A stretch of DNA of 64,000 bases from the NCBI GenBank assembly GCA_964457225.1, contig CAYWEM010000004.1, forward strand, positions 62,001 through 126,000. Direction: 5' to 3'. The notes under the pieces are model-generated. The model was not told where the DNA came from. It was given only the letters and a program-made list of their open reading frames with translations, and made no database searches. This document shows positions 34,699-42,461 of this stretch, in pieces (the stretch's first letter is position 1; every line of letters begins with the position of its first letter). Source of the stretch: CAYWEM01 sp964457225 (GTDB lineage Bacteria; Acidobacteriota; Aminicenantia; UBA2199). A program made the position numbers and the translations under genes.

Positions 34699-36753
34699 AT
34701 GAAGAAAAACGGTTTCTTGTCCCTGTTTATCTGTTTATTACTGATTCCCGCTTTTTCCGCCCCGGCAGACGAAAAGCGGCCGATGAGCGTCGACGATGCG
34801 CTGAACATGATCCGGGTCGGCACCGGTCTGCTGGCGCCTGACGGCAGCTGGCTGCTCTACTCTCAAGCCGAACTGGACTGGGATAAGAACAAGCGCCAAA
34901 CCAAGTATTTCAAGGTGGATACCCAAGGCGGAACACCAAGGCAGTACTTGTCTTCAGAAGGCGGCAGCGCCTTCGCCTTTTCCCCGGACAACCGTTTCCT
35001 GGCCTTCAAGCGGAAAGTCGAAAAAAAAGACCAGCTTTTCCTGATGCCCAACAGCGGCGGGGAAGCCATGGCTTTGACTGAACATGAAAGCGGGGTACGA
35101 TCTTTTGAATGGCTGCCCGATTCAAGCGGACTGATATTCAGCGCCGACGAGGCCCGGGAAAAAGAGGAGGAAAAAGATTTTCAGGCCGGAAATGATTCAT
35201 TCTTCGTTGACGAAGAGGCTCACGGGCAGACTCACGGCGCCTGGCTGAATCTCTGGCGCATCGGCCTCAATCCCGGCCCGGCCGAAAGGCTCAGCCGGGA
35301 AAAAGCAATCATCAGCGAATTCACCGTCGCCCCGGACGGCGAAAAAATACTCATCGTGGCCCGGTACAGTAACCGACGTAACGACGGAGGCAAGAACGAG
35401 CTGTACCTCCAGCTTATCGGCAGCCAGGAATGGAAAAGACTGACCGACAACGAGGTACCCGAGAGTTCCCCGGTCTGGTCCCCGGACAGCCGTACTTTTT
35501 ATTACCTGGCTGCGGACGAAAAAGAATGGAAAAACCGTGATGATAAAATTTTCCGCATGAGCATCAACGATCTTCGGCCGCAATTGGTCTCCGGCCAATT
35601 CCCGGGCACTGTTACGGGGCCGGCGCTTTCCACCGACGGCCGCGCCCTGTTCTTCAACGGAACCCAGGGAACCGCCTCAAACCTGTTCCGGCTGGAGCCG
35701 GCAACCGGGCGCATCAGAAAACTGTCCAGCCTGCCGGGAACCCTGCAAGTACTTTCCTATTCGGCTGACCGGAACAAAGTGGCCTATGTTTATTCGGATT
35801 ACAAGACACCCCCTGATCTCTACACCAGCTCAACCAGGGAATTCAAGCCGATCCGCCTGACCCGGGCCAATCCCTGGCTGGAAAAAGACGTCAAACTGGC
35901 CGAAATGCAGCTTGAACGCTGGTCGAGCAAAGACGGAATGGAAATAGAAGGCTTGGTGTATCATCCCCTGGACAGAAAACCCGAGGCCCCCCTGCTGCTC
36001 CACATCCACGGCGGACCCGCCGGATCCTTCAACAACGCCTTCAACCCCGACTTTCACATCTACGCCGGCCTGGGCTACCGTTCATTGGCACCAAACGTCA
36101 GGGGCAGCACTGGATACGGTGATCAGTTGCGCGAGGGAAACACCGTGGCCGCCGGTGACGGCATCGGCCTGGGCGATTACGAGGACCTGATGACCGGAGT
36201 CGATCATCTGATAGCCAAGGGCTGGGCTGATCCGGAAAAGCTGGCCCTGCGCGGCTGGAGTTACGGGGCCATTCTCGGCGGCTGGACCATCACCCGTACC
36301 GACCGCTTCAAGGCCGCCTCCCTGGGAGCCGGGGTTTACGACTGGTCTTCAGAATACGGCATGGGATTCAACCATGACATCCGGCTCTGGCACATCGGCG
36401 GCACGCCCTGGGACAACCCCGAAGCCTACCGTTTCCAGTCAGCCTACACTCACGTACTCAACGTAAAGACTCCGACTTTCCTGACTCACGGAACGGCTGA
36501 TTTCACTGATACCGAGGGCCAGAGCATGCTGTTCTTCACCGCCCTGAAAGACATAGGCCGGGCCCCGGTCCGTTACCTGCGCGTACCCCGAGAAGGCCAT
36601 GTCTATTCTGAACCGCGGCATCAGCGCCGCTTCAAAACCGAGGAAATCCGCTGGCTGGAGAAATACGTCATGGGCCGGGACTGGACGGCCCCGGAAAGAA
36701 AAGCTGAAAAAAAGAAAGCGGGCAGGAGAAAACCCAGGCCCGGCGCTGAATAA
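34699..36753 (+). CDS. S9 family prolyl-oligopeptidase-type serine peptidase
   Basis: An exported 684-aa serine peptidase related to dipeptidyl/acylaminoacyl peptidases. The signal peptide (about 1-23, IPAFSAPADE) is followed by a seven-bladed beta-propeller-type region (WLLYSQ, FSPDNRFLAFKR, VAPDGEKILIVARY, PVWSPDSRTFYYLA). The alpha/beta-hydrolase domain starts near residue 410. The nucleophile Ser is in GWSYGAILGG, the Asp in HGTADFTDTEG, the His in REGHVYSEP. A Lys/Arg-rich tail ends the protein. ATG 34699 has GGAGG 6 nt upstream and is better than the in-frame ATG at 34687. Together with the M16 pair it forms a periplasmic peptide-degrading operon. Confidence 0.93.
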   Translation: MKKNGFLSLFICLLLIPAFSAPADEKRPMSVDDALNMIRVGTGLLAPDGSWLLYSQAELDWDKNKRQTKYFKVDTQGGTPRQYLSSEGGSAFAFSPDNRFLAFKRKVEKKDQLFLMPNSGGEAMALTEHESGVRSFEWLPDSSGLIFSADEAREKEEEKDFQAGNDSFFVDEEAHGQTHGAWLNLWRIGLNPGPAERLSREKAIISEFTVAPDGEKILIVARYSNRRNDGGKNELYLQLIGSQEWKRLTDNEVPESSPVWSPDSRTFYYLAADEKEWKNRDDKIFRMSINDLRPQLVSGQFPGTVTGPALSTDGRALFFNGTQGTASNLFRLEPATGRIRKLSSLPGTLQVLSYSADRNKVAYVYSDYKTPPDLYTSSTREFKPIRLTRANPWLEKDVKLAEMQLERWSSKDGMEIEGLVYHPLDRKPEAPLLLHIHGGPAGSFNNAFNPDFHIYAGLGYRSLAPNVRGSTGYGDQLREGNTVAAGDGIGLGDYEDLMTGVDHLIAKGWADPEKLALRGWSYGAILGGWTITRTDRFKAASLGAGVYDWSSEYGMGFNHDIRLWHIGGTPWDNPEAYRFQSAYTHVLNVKTPTFLTHGTADFTDTEGQSMLFFTALKDIGRAPVRYLRVPREGHVYSEPRHQRRFKTEEIRWLEKYVMGRDWTAPERKAEKKKAGRRKPRPGAE

Positions 36754-36768
36754 CTCCGGCCGCAGTAA

Positions 36769-38808
36769 ATGAGCGAAAGAGGTGGGCATTTTTACGAAAT
36801 CCTGGAAAAGGCCAAGACGCGGGAAAGCAGTTTCCTGATCCTTACCGCGGTTCTGATCGGCATCAGCGCCGGCTGCGCTTTTCTTTTCTTTCACTGGATT
36901 ATCAATTCACTGTCACTGTTCTTCATCGGTAGTACCACCGAGAACAGTGTGGCCGCCTACCGAAGCCTGCCCCTTTATTACCGTTTCATTCTGCCATTGA
37001 CCGGAGTATTCATCAGCGGATTCATCATCCGTTATATCAGCCGGGAGAGCGGTGGAGCCGGCATCGGCCTGCTGCTCAAAACCATAAAAATCAAAAACGG
37101 GATTCTTCCGGCACTGATGATTCCTTTCAAAGCGGTTACCTCGGCGCTTTCAATCGCAACCGGAGTGCCGCTGGGCAGTGAAGGACCGATCATCATGATA
37201 GGGTCGGCCATCGGCTCAAATTTCGGCCGCCTGCTGGATATGTCCATTGCCAGGGTAAAACTACTGGTTGGCTGCGGAGCGGCGGCCGGCATTGCCGTGG
37301 CTTTCAACGCTCCCATTGCCGGAACCATTCTGGCCGTGGAAACGATTCTGGGTAATTTCGCCATCGGCACCCTCACTCCAATAGTGGTAGCCGCGGCCAC
37401 GGCCAGTTTTTTCGGAGCCTATTTCCTGCCCGGCCACGAAGTCATTCCCAGGGCCGCCCTGGCCCTCTCAACTCCGATCAGCTCATTGACCGAAATCATT
37501 CTCTTCATTGCCTTCGGTCTGCTGAACGCTCTGCTCGGAGTGGGACTGATCCGGCTCACTTTTCACAATTCGAATTTATTCGACCGGGTCAAACAAAGAA
37601 TCCCGGAATACCTGCATATTCCCCTGCTGTTAATGCCGTTTGCCCTGGTGGTTCCATTCGTACCCGAAATATTCGGACTGGGCAAGGACATGATGATCGC
37701 CGGAAATACCTTTTCACCCCAATTTCTCATCGGAATTGCCCTGCTTAAACTGTTTTTCCTGTCCATCGCCTTTGCCAGCGGAGCTTCCGGCGGAATATTT
37801 TTCCCGATTCTCTTCGTCGGTTATGTTTTCGGCCTGGGTTTCGGCAAAATCGTGCCAATGCTTTTTCCCTCGATTGATCCGGGCATAGGTCTTAGTTTTG
37901 CCTCGGTCGGCATAGGGGCCTTGCTCGGTGCCGCCACCCAGGAACCGATTTCATCAATGCTGATAGTCTTTGAAATAACCAGGGATTACAATATGCTGCC
38001 CGCCCTGATGCTGGCCACGGTGGTAGCCGCCCTGCTTTCAAAATCCATGAACCGCTTTTCCATTTACAACTACAGTCTTTACAAGGAAGGCATCAGCCTG
38101 GAAGAAAGCGAAGAAGCCTCGATAATGAGTGAAAACCACGTCCAGCTCTGCCTGAAAAAAAGCTATGTCAGCTCGGGTCCGGATGAAGAACTGTCGGGAA
38201 TCATTGAAAGAATGAAAAGGCAGGAAAGCTTCAACTGCTTCGTGCTTGATGAACAAGGCTGTTACCTGGGCACCATCAACGGAGTTTTCGGAGCAGGCGC
38301 TTCGGATATACTGACCCGATCAGGCCGGCCGGCCCGCGCTCGAGACCTGCTCGATCCCGACTTCCCCTGCGTCAGCCTGCAAACTCCGCTTGCCACAGCC
38401 ATCAGGCTGATGATAAAGCGCGGCGTCATCGAGCTTCCGGTTCTGGATCCTGAAAAAAAGGTACTGGGCTGCATTCACGAACACGACATAATCGACTTTT
38501 ACCATCGGGAAATTCTGGCCAAGAGTTCACTGCTGAAAACAGTCAGGAGAATAGAGGGCACCGAGCATCAGCATATTGAACTGTCCGATGAGTACCGGAT
38601 CGAAGCACTGAACTCGACTCCGCGTATGTGGGGCAAAAGCCTGATTGATCTGAAACTGCGCGAGAAGTACAACGTACTGGTATTGGCGGTCAAGGGAAAG
38701 GGTGAAAGCAGAAGCGTTATATCTCCCCAGCGCGTCCTGCGGCCGGGCGACCAGCTGATAACCGCCGGCACGGCCGAGGACCTGCGCCGCTGCCGCCTTG
38801 GAAATTGA
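36769..38808 (+). CDS. ClC-type chloride channel/antiporter with CBS and RCK_C domains
   Basis: A 679-aa inner-membrane protein. The ClC core (about residues 20-430) shows SGGAGIGLLL in place of GSGIP, GSEGPIIMIGSAIGSN with the gating Glu of the GxEGP motif, and FNAPIAGTILAVETILG with a second conserved Glu. ASGASGGIFFPILFVG and GALLGAATQEPISSMLIVFE complete the ion pathway. Two CBS motifs follow (about 450-585), then a final 75-residue domain (LIDLKLREKYNVLVLAVKG, VLRPGDQLITAGTAEDLRR) typical of RCK_C/TrkA_C. CBS and RCK_C units bind nucleotides or other small ligands, so gating by a cytoplasmic ligand is likely. A strong terminator lies downstream. Confidence 0.93.
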   Translation: MSERGGHFYEILEKAKTRESSFLILTAVLIGISAGCAFLFFHWIINSLSLFFIGSTTENSVAAYRSLPLYYRFILPLTGVFISGFIIRYISRESGGAGIGLLLKTIKIKNGILPALMIPFKAVTSALSIATGVPLGSEGPIIMIGSAIGSNFGRLLDMSIARVKLLVGCGAAAGIAVAFNAPIAGTILAVETILGNFAIGTLTPIVVAAATASFFGAYFLPGHEVIPRAALALSTPISSLTEIILFIAFGLLNALLGVGLIRLTFHNSNLFDRVKQRIPEYLHIPLLLMPFALVVPFVPEIFGLGKDMMIAGNTFSPQFLIGIALLKLFFLSIAFASGASGGIFFPILFVGYVFGLGFGKIVPMLFPSIDPGIGLSFASVGIGALLGAATQEPISSMLIVFEITRDYNMLPALMLATVVAALLSKSMNRFSIYNYSLYKEGISLEESEEASIMSENHVQLCLKKSYVSSGPDEELSGIIERMKRQESFNCFVLDEQGCYLGTINGVFGAGASDILTRSGRPARARDLLDPDFPCVSLQTPLATAIRLMIKRGVIELPVLDPEKKVLGCIHEHDIIDFYHREILAKSSLLKTVRRIEGTEHQHIELSDEYRIEALNSTPRMWGKSLIDLKLREKYNVLVLAVKGKGESRSVISPQRVLRPGDQLITAGTAEDLRRCRLGN

Positions 38809-38861
38809 CTACCTTTGCGAGCATAAAGTCCCTCACTTTCTTCTCCGAATGAAAAAGATGT

Positions 38862-38900
38862 TTTATTTGCCGGGGGGGATTAAGCCCCCCGGCAAATAAA
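38862..38900. terminator. Strong bidirectional terminator
   Basis: A perfect 16-bp inverted repeat with a 7-base loop: TTTATTTGCCGGGGGG (38862-38877) pairs with CCCCCCGGCAAATAAA (38885-38900). The GC core is flanked by AT-rich arms that supply a T-rich tract in both directions. It separates the converging ClC gene and the small secreted-protein gene, and ends 6 bp from the stop of the latter. Confidence 0.9.
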
Positions 38901-38906
38901 CACTCT

Positions 38907-39266
38907 TTAGTTTCTGCGGCCTTGACCAGCGCCCTTTCCTCCAATCCGAATTCTTTGTTGAGCACCATCACAAATTCCGTTACCGAAACCTTGCCCAAGC
39001 GAGCGAGCTTCCCGGAATGATCTTAGGTTGCCGTTTCGATAACCTGAACCATCCTTCGGTCGAGTCCAGTCAGGATCAAGATGATTTGGTATGCCATCAC
39101 CATCGTGATCACGGAAATTGTCATTGATTCCATCACCGTTTTCATCAATGAAATTACAATTTCCCGCACCCGGTCCCAAGCCTTTTCGCGGAACATCCTG
39201 GGCCGGCACAGTCAGCAAACCGATGACCACAAAGACCAGGACAAAGAACATCGTTTTTTTTATCAT
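38907..39266 (-). CDS. Small secreted protein with calcium-loop-like DxDGDG repeats
   Basis: A 119-aa protein with a signal peptide (MIKKTMFFVLVFVVIGLLTV, then PAQ). Two acidic loops follow, DENGDGINDN and DHDGDGIPNHLDPDW, which look like thrombospondin type-3 or EF-hand-like calcium-binding loops. The rest is Gly/Arg-rich without Cys pairs or known domains, ending GGKGAGQGRRN. ATG 39266 has GGAGGT 5 nt upstream; a longer frame upstream would remove the signal peptide and cross the promoter. A sigma-54-type promoter (39304-39322) drives it, divergent to the operon beginning at 39632 that encodes a sigma-54 activator. It is probably a target of that regulator. The function is unknown. Confidence 0.75.
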   Translation of the reverse strand: MIKKTMFFVLVFVVIGLLTVPAQDVPRKGLGPGAGNCNFIDENGDGINDNFRDHDGDGIPNHLDPDWTRPKDGSGYRNGNLRSFREARSLGQGFGNGICDGAQQRIRIGGKGAGQGRRN

Positions 39267-39277
39267 TTTAACCTCCG

Positions 39278-39291
39278 TGCGAAGTGTCGCA
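39278..39291 (-). promoter_or_regulatory. Leader hairpin next to the ribosome-binding site
   Basis: TGCGA and TCGCA form a perfect 5-bp dyad around four bases, immediately upstream of the CGGAGG ribosome-binding site of the small secreted-protein gene. It falls within a few bases of the expected sigma-54 start near 39294, so the RNA would begin with a hairpin, which often stabilises a 5' end. Confidence 0.35.
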
Positions 39292-39303
39292 TCTGAAGGA
39301 CTT

Positions 39304-39322
39304 ACGCATTTGTTATGCCAAA
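39304..39322 (-). promoter_or_regulatory. Sigma-54-type promoter, leftward
   Basis: On the minus strand the sequence reads TTTGGCATAACAAATGCGT. GG (39319-39318) and GC (39307-39306) are separated by exactly 10 bases, as required for sigma-54 (TGGCAC-N5-TTGC). The predicted start is near 39294, leaving about 28 nt of leader before the ATG at 39266. It matches the rightward promoter at 39557-39574 at 15 of 17 positions. Confidence 0.75.
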
Positions 39323-39439
39323 CTCTCCGAACTTGCTTCCACAATAGGACGAAGTTAAAACAATCCAGGTATCAAGCGCAGTTTGAGATTAAAAAAATGC
39401 TGATCCTGACTGTGACCTGAAATGTTCATTGACAATAAA

Positions 39440-39478
39440 TCGCAGATATCAGCGACTTTCCGCAGTTTTCTGCGAAAA
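39440..39478. promoter_or_regulatory. Two tandem dyads, candidate activator binding sites
   Basis: Two related palindromes, CGCAG-ATAT-CAGCG (39441-39454) and CGCAG-TTTT-CTGCG (39461-39474), have centres exactly 20 bp apart, two helical turns. The second extends to TTTCCGCAG/CTGCGAAAA with one mismatch. They lie about 85-120 bp upstream of the rightward sigma-54 promoter and about 120-155 bp upstream of the leftward one, the range typical for upstream activating sites of NtrC-type regulators. The rest of the 365-bp gap (39267-39631) shows no gene. Confidence 0.65.
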
Positions 39479-39556
39479 TTCCGGCTGAAAAAACAACTCT
39501 ATCTTTCCTGATGCAATTCTGACCGGCCAAGACGAACAAATTCAGATTTTTTGTTT

Positions 39557-39574
39557 TTGGCATTAGAAATGCTT
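39557..39574 (+). promoter_or_regulatory. Sigma-54-type promoter, rightward
   Basis: The sequence TTGGCATTAGAAATGCTT has GG (39559-39560) and GC (39571-39572) separated by exactly 10 bases. The -24 element matches TGGCA and the -12 element TGC plus T. The predicted start is near 39584, about 48 nt upstream of the beta-barrel gene. A weaker sigma-70-type pair (ATTACA, 17 bp, TATAAT at 39612-39617) lies closer to the gene and could give basal expression. Confidence 0.75.
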
Positions 39575-39631
39575 CCGGAACTGCATGCATTACAAAAAGA
39601 TTTTTTAATTCTATAATTACGGAGCATGACA

Positions 39632-40777
39632 ATGCGAAAAAAAACATTATCACTGTTTTTTTTAATTACCCTTTCCATGAGTATTCAATCGGGAGATCTA
39701 CATCTTGACCTGGGATACAGCGGAATCTACAGCAACAACATTTTTCTCAATTCCACTGGAATAAACGACCTTGTCAACCAACTGCAGGCCGAACTCAGTT
39801 ATTCACAACCCAAGCTAAATTTGTATTTCAACGTTTCCTCGGGAATTTATCTGGAAAACCCTGAATTCAATTCCTTCCAGATAGAACCGGGACTGGAATA
39901 CCTCCATCCCATGAAAAACCGTAATGTTCTCTATCTCAACCTGAATTACGTATTGAACCGACACCGGGATTATTTTACGGATTTCAACTACTCCGGACCA
40001 ATGCTGCATTCCGGAGTTAAGGTTTACCTGAACGGCCGAAACCTTATTAAGGCGGGACTCAACGTGGAATACCGCGATTACGAGTTCTCCTCCTTTGATT
40101 TTATCAACAACTCGGCTTATGTGGAGCTAAGCAGGTTTTTCTCTTCGCAAACAACCCTGCGCTTGAAATCAGGAATAAATTATCGTTTCTACCCCCATAT
40201 AGCGGATTACTATGAGACGGACGATGATTACAATTATTTCCGAATTGGACAACAAAAAAAAGGTCGGCGCATTCCAAACATCGCAAAGCCTCTGACGCAT
40301 ACAATGAGTATTCCAAATATTTCAGGCCAATTCTCTCTTGCCCAGGGTCTGGGAACCCGCCTGGGAATTACGGCGGAAGTCGAACTGCGGAAAAATTTCA
40401 GGGGACTGGAAAACGCGGAAACCCTGATTAAAAATTCATACATCGTTTATCCCTATAACGACGATTATCTATGGGATGGGACCAGGTTCTCTATACGGCT
40501 GAAAGCAATTCTTTTCAACGAGTTTGAACTGGAAGCCGTTCTGTCAAAACTAAACAAGAATTATCCTGGAATTTATGTTCTGGATGAAAAAGCGGTTGTT
40601 GTGGAACCCCGCGTGCAACGTTTGGACAATCAAATCATCTGCCTTGTTTCCATGACAAAAAAGATGAATAAACTCGATGTTTTCATTAATGTATCCTTGA
40701 CCGACAATAAATCCGCGGACGATTTTTTCAGGTACTCAAGATACTCTGTATTCACCGGCATAAATTATTTATTTTGA
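39632..40777 (+). CDS. Outer-membrane beta-barrel protein
   Basis: A 381-aa exported protein with a signal peptide (KKTLSLFFLITLSMSIQSG) followed by alternating amphipathic strands throughout: LHLDLGYSGIYSNNIFLN, LYFNVSSGIYLEN, NVLYLNLNYVLNRHRDYF, TTLRLKSGINYRFYP. The C-terminus ends in an aromatic residue (TGINYLF), the usual signal for outer-membrane assembly. No specific family is recognised. ATG 39632 is 7 nt after GGAG and is preferred to the ATG at 39626. It is the first gene of the AT-rich operon with the OB-like protein, kinase and sigma-54 activator. Confidence 0.8.
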   Translation: MRKKTLSLFFLITLSMSIQSGDLHLDLGYSGIYSNNIFLNSTGINDLVNQLQAELSYSQPKLNLYFNVSSGIYLENPEFNSFQIEPGLEYLHPMKNRNVLYLNLNYVLNRHRDYFTDFNYSGPMLHSGVKVYLNGRNLIKAGLNVEYRDYEFSSFDFINNSAYVELSRFFSSQTTLRLKSGINYRFYPHIADYYETDDDYNYFRIGQQKKGRRIPNIAKPLTHTMSIPNISGQFSLAQGLGTRLGITAEVELRKNFRGLENAETLIKNSYIVYPYNDDYLWDGTRFSIRLKAILFNEFELEAVLSKLNKNYPGIYVLDEKAVVVEPRVQRLDNQIICLVSMTKKMNKLDVFINVSLTDNKSADDFFRYSRYSVFTGINYLF

Positions 40778-40787
40778 GGAAAACAAA

Positions 40788-41231
40788 ATGAGAAAAACAG
40801 TGGTTTTAATCATAATGATATTGACTGTTCCTGTTTTTGAACTGGTTGGCCGGTCTTCGATCAAATTCTATAATCTTGCCAGTGTTAAAACCGTAAAAGG
40901 TCAGGTTATAGCCATATCTCAGGAGAATGAGTCGGCTCAAGCCCCTTTCATCGTAATAACCTTGAAAGAACAGTTTAATGGCCGTATTTACCGGGTTGAG
41001 GTTTCTCCGGAGTGGTTCTTCCGAATTGATCTCATGCAGGGAAGTTCTGTTGAAATTACCGGATCGGATATTTCCAGCAATGATCGGCTGATTCTTATCG
41101 CGGGAACCATCAAATTTCAGGGTGAGCAATACGAATTCCGTGATGCAAAGGGTTTTCCGCTCTGGCGTGGCCCACGGAACCAGAAAGATTTCGCAAAAAG
41201 AGAACAAAAAAGACGCCGGGATAGAAATTGA
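40788..41231 (+). CDS. Small periplasmic protein with OB-fold character
   Basis: A 147-aa exported protein with an N-terminal hydrophobic segment (TVVLIIMILTVPVFELVG). About 90 residues of beta character follow: VKTVKGQVIAISQ, FIVITLKEQFNG, VEVSPEWFFRIDLMQGSSVE, LILIAGTIKF, then EFRDAKGFPLWRGPR. The pattern of a 'product must stay within PxWF, then VxVTGS, then xxRDxxGxPxW' occurs in small exported bacterial proteins of unknown function; an OB-like fold is my inference. The tail is strongly basic. It lies 10 bp after the barrel gene and its stop overlaps the kinase start, so it is likely a periplasmic component of the same signalling system. Confidence 0.7.
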   Translation: MRKTVVLIIMILTVPVFELVGRSSIKFYNLASVKTVKGQVIAISQENESAQAPFIVITLKEQFNGRIYRVEVSPEWFFRIDLMQGSSVEITGSDISSNDRLILIAGTIKFQGEQYEFRDAKGFPLWRGPRNQKDFAKREQKRRRDRN

Positions 41232-42460
41232 AATACAAAATTGCCTTCTCAATTATTTCAGCCCTGATGCTGATGCTGCTGACTTTTTATTCTCTCAGCC
41301 TGCTGAACCGGGAAAAAGTCAAGAAACAGTTTGAAAAACTGACCATCGCAGAAGGTCAGACCATACGCTCTCTTATTGAAAACCTGGGTGCCCCGATCGC
41401 GGAAAAGAAAGAACCGGAGCTTGCAGAATTTCTCAACTTCCTGTTTCAAAAAGAATCCCTGGTATACCTTGGTCTTTTTCGCAATGAAAGCCTTATCTAC
41501 CTGCTTTCTCAATATGAGGGCTATTTTCCCGTGTCGGAAGCAGAGCAGGGGATCCAGATTGTCGACTCCCCAATCGGAAAAATTCTCAGCATTCAGGGGA
41601 CCTTTGTTACTGAACAAGGTGAAAAACTCAATCTGCATCTTGGCTTTAACTATGATTTCTTATCTGTATTTGAAAAAGCATTCAATCAGGAGTTTTACCT
41701 CTTGTTGAGTTATTTTTCTATAATTCTTCTCTTCATCCTGTTTTTTCACGGTTATTTTGAGAGAAAAATCTTTAATGCAAGGTTGGAATTGGAAAAAACT
41801 CTTCGGGAGCGGGAAAATTACCGGCAAATTTCTCTGTTGACCGCGGAAATCGCGCACGAAATAAAGAATCCGCTGAATTCGATTTATCTCTCGTTCAATG
41901 CCTTGGAAACCTGTTTTGAAAAAGACAAGGAAGCTCAATTCTATCGTGATGCCATAAAAAGCGAAATCAGGAGAATAAATGAAATAATCCTTTCTTATTC
42001 CGATCTGGGCAGGGAAATTATTCCCCGGGCAAGCAGGATTGAAATTGATCTCCTGGTTCAGGAAGTGAAATTTCTCACTGCCGGGGAAATAAGTGAAAAC
42101 AATGCGGAGTTACATTACAGTCCTACTGGACTGACTTTCAATACGGACGGCAATCTTCTCAAACAGGTTTTTTTCAACCTGATAAAAAACTCACTTGAAG
42201 CCGGGGCTGAAATCATTGAGCTTAAAATTGAGTATAACAAAAAAAAGCTCATTATAGCCTTTTTTGACAATGGAAAAGGCATAGCAGTCGAATTGAGAGA
42301 TAAACTGTTCCTGCCTTTCTCCTCAACCAAGATCAAAGGTATGGGACTCGGGCTTCATGTAGTCTCCAAAATCGTGCATGCTCTCAACGGCAGTATTCAA
42401 CTGGTTTCAGGTGATCCAAAATCCACTGTTTTTAAAATAGAAATCGGGGAGGTTGACTGA
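41228..42460 (+). CDS. Membrane sensor histidine kinase (HisKA/HATPase)
   Basis: A 410-aa sensor kinase. Two membrane helices (about 5-22 and 156-176) flank a periplasmic sensory domain of about 130 residues, without recognised motifs. The H box is AEIAHEIKNPLNSIYLSF (His near residue 213). The ATPase domain has FFNLIKNSLEAGAE (N box), FFDNGKGI (G1) and GMGLGLHVVSKIVHALNG (G2). The start is TTG 41228, overlapping the stop of the previous gene by 4 bp (TTGA). This kinase class is the usual partner of NtrC-type regulators, and the regulator gene follows directly. Confidence 0.92.
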   Translation: MKYKIAFSIISALMLMLLTFYSLSLLNREKVKKQFEKLTIAEGQTIRSLIENLGAPIAEKKEPELAEFLNFLFQKESLVYLGLFRNESLIYLLSQYEGYFPVSEAEQGIQIVDSPIGKILSIQGTFVTEQGEKLNLHLGFNYDFLSVFEKAFNQEFYLLLSYFSIILLFILFFHGYFERKIFNARLELEKTLRERENYRQISLLTAEIAHEIKNPLNSIYLSFNALETCFEKDKEAQFYRDAIKSEIRRINEIILSYSDLGREIIPRASRIEIDLLVQEVKFLTAGEISENNAELHYSPTGLTFNTDGNLLKQVFFNLIKNSLEAGAEIIELKIEYNKKKLIIAFFDNGKGIAVELRDKLFLPFSSTKIKGMGLGLHVVSKIVHALNGSIQLVSGDPKSTVFKIEIGEVD

Positions 42461-42461
42461 A

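Noticed and set aside
39267..39344. Longer version of the small secreted protein (26 extra N-terminal residues)
   Set aside because: It would bury the signal peptide and run across the leader hairpin and the sigma-54 promoter; the internal ATG has a good GGAGGT site.
39612..39617. TATAAT as the main promoter of the beta-barrel operon
   Set aside because: The matching -35 (ATTACA) is weak, while the GG-N10-GC site upstream is shared with the divergent gene; it is kept only as a possible basal promoter.
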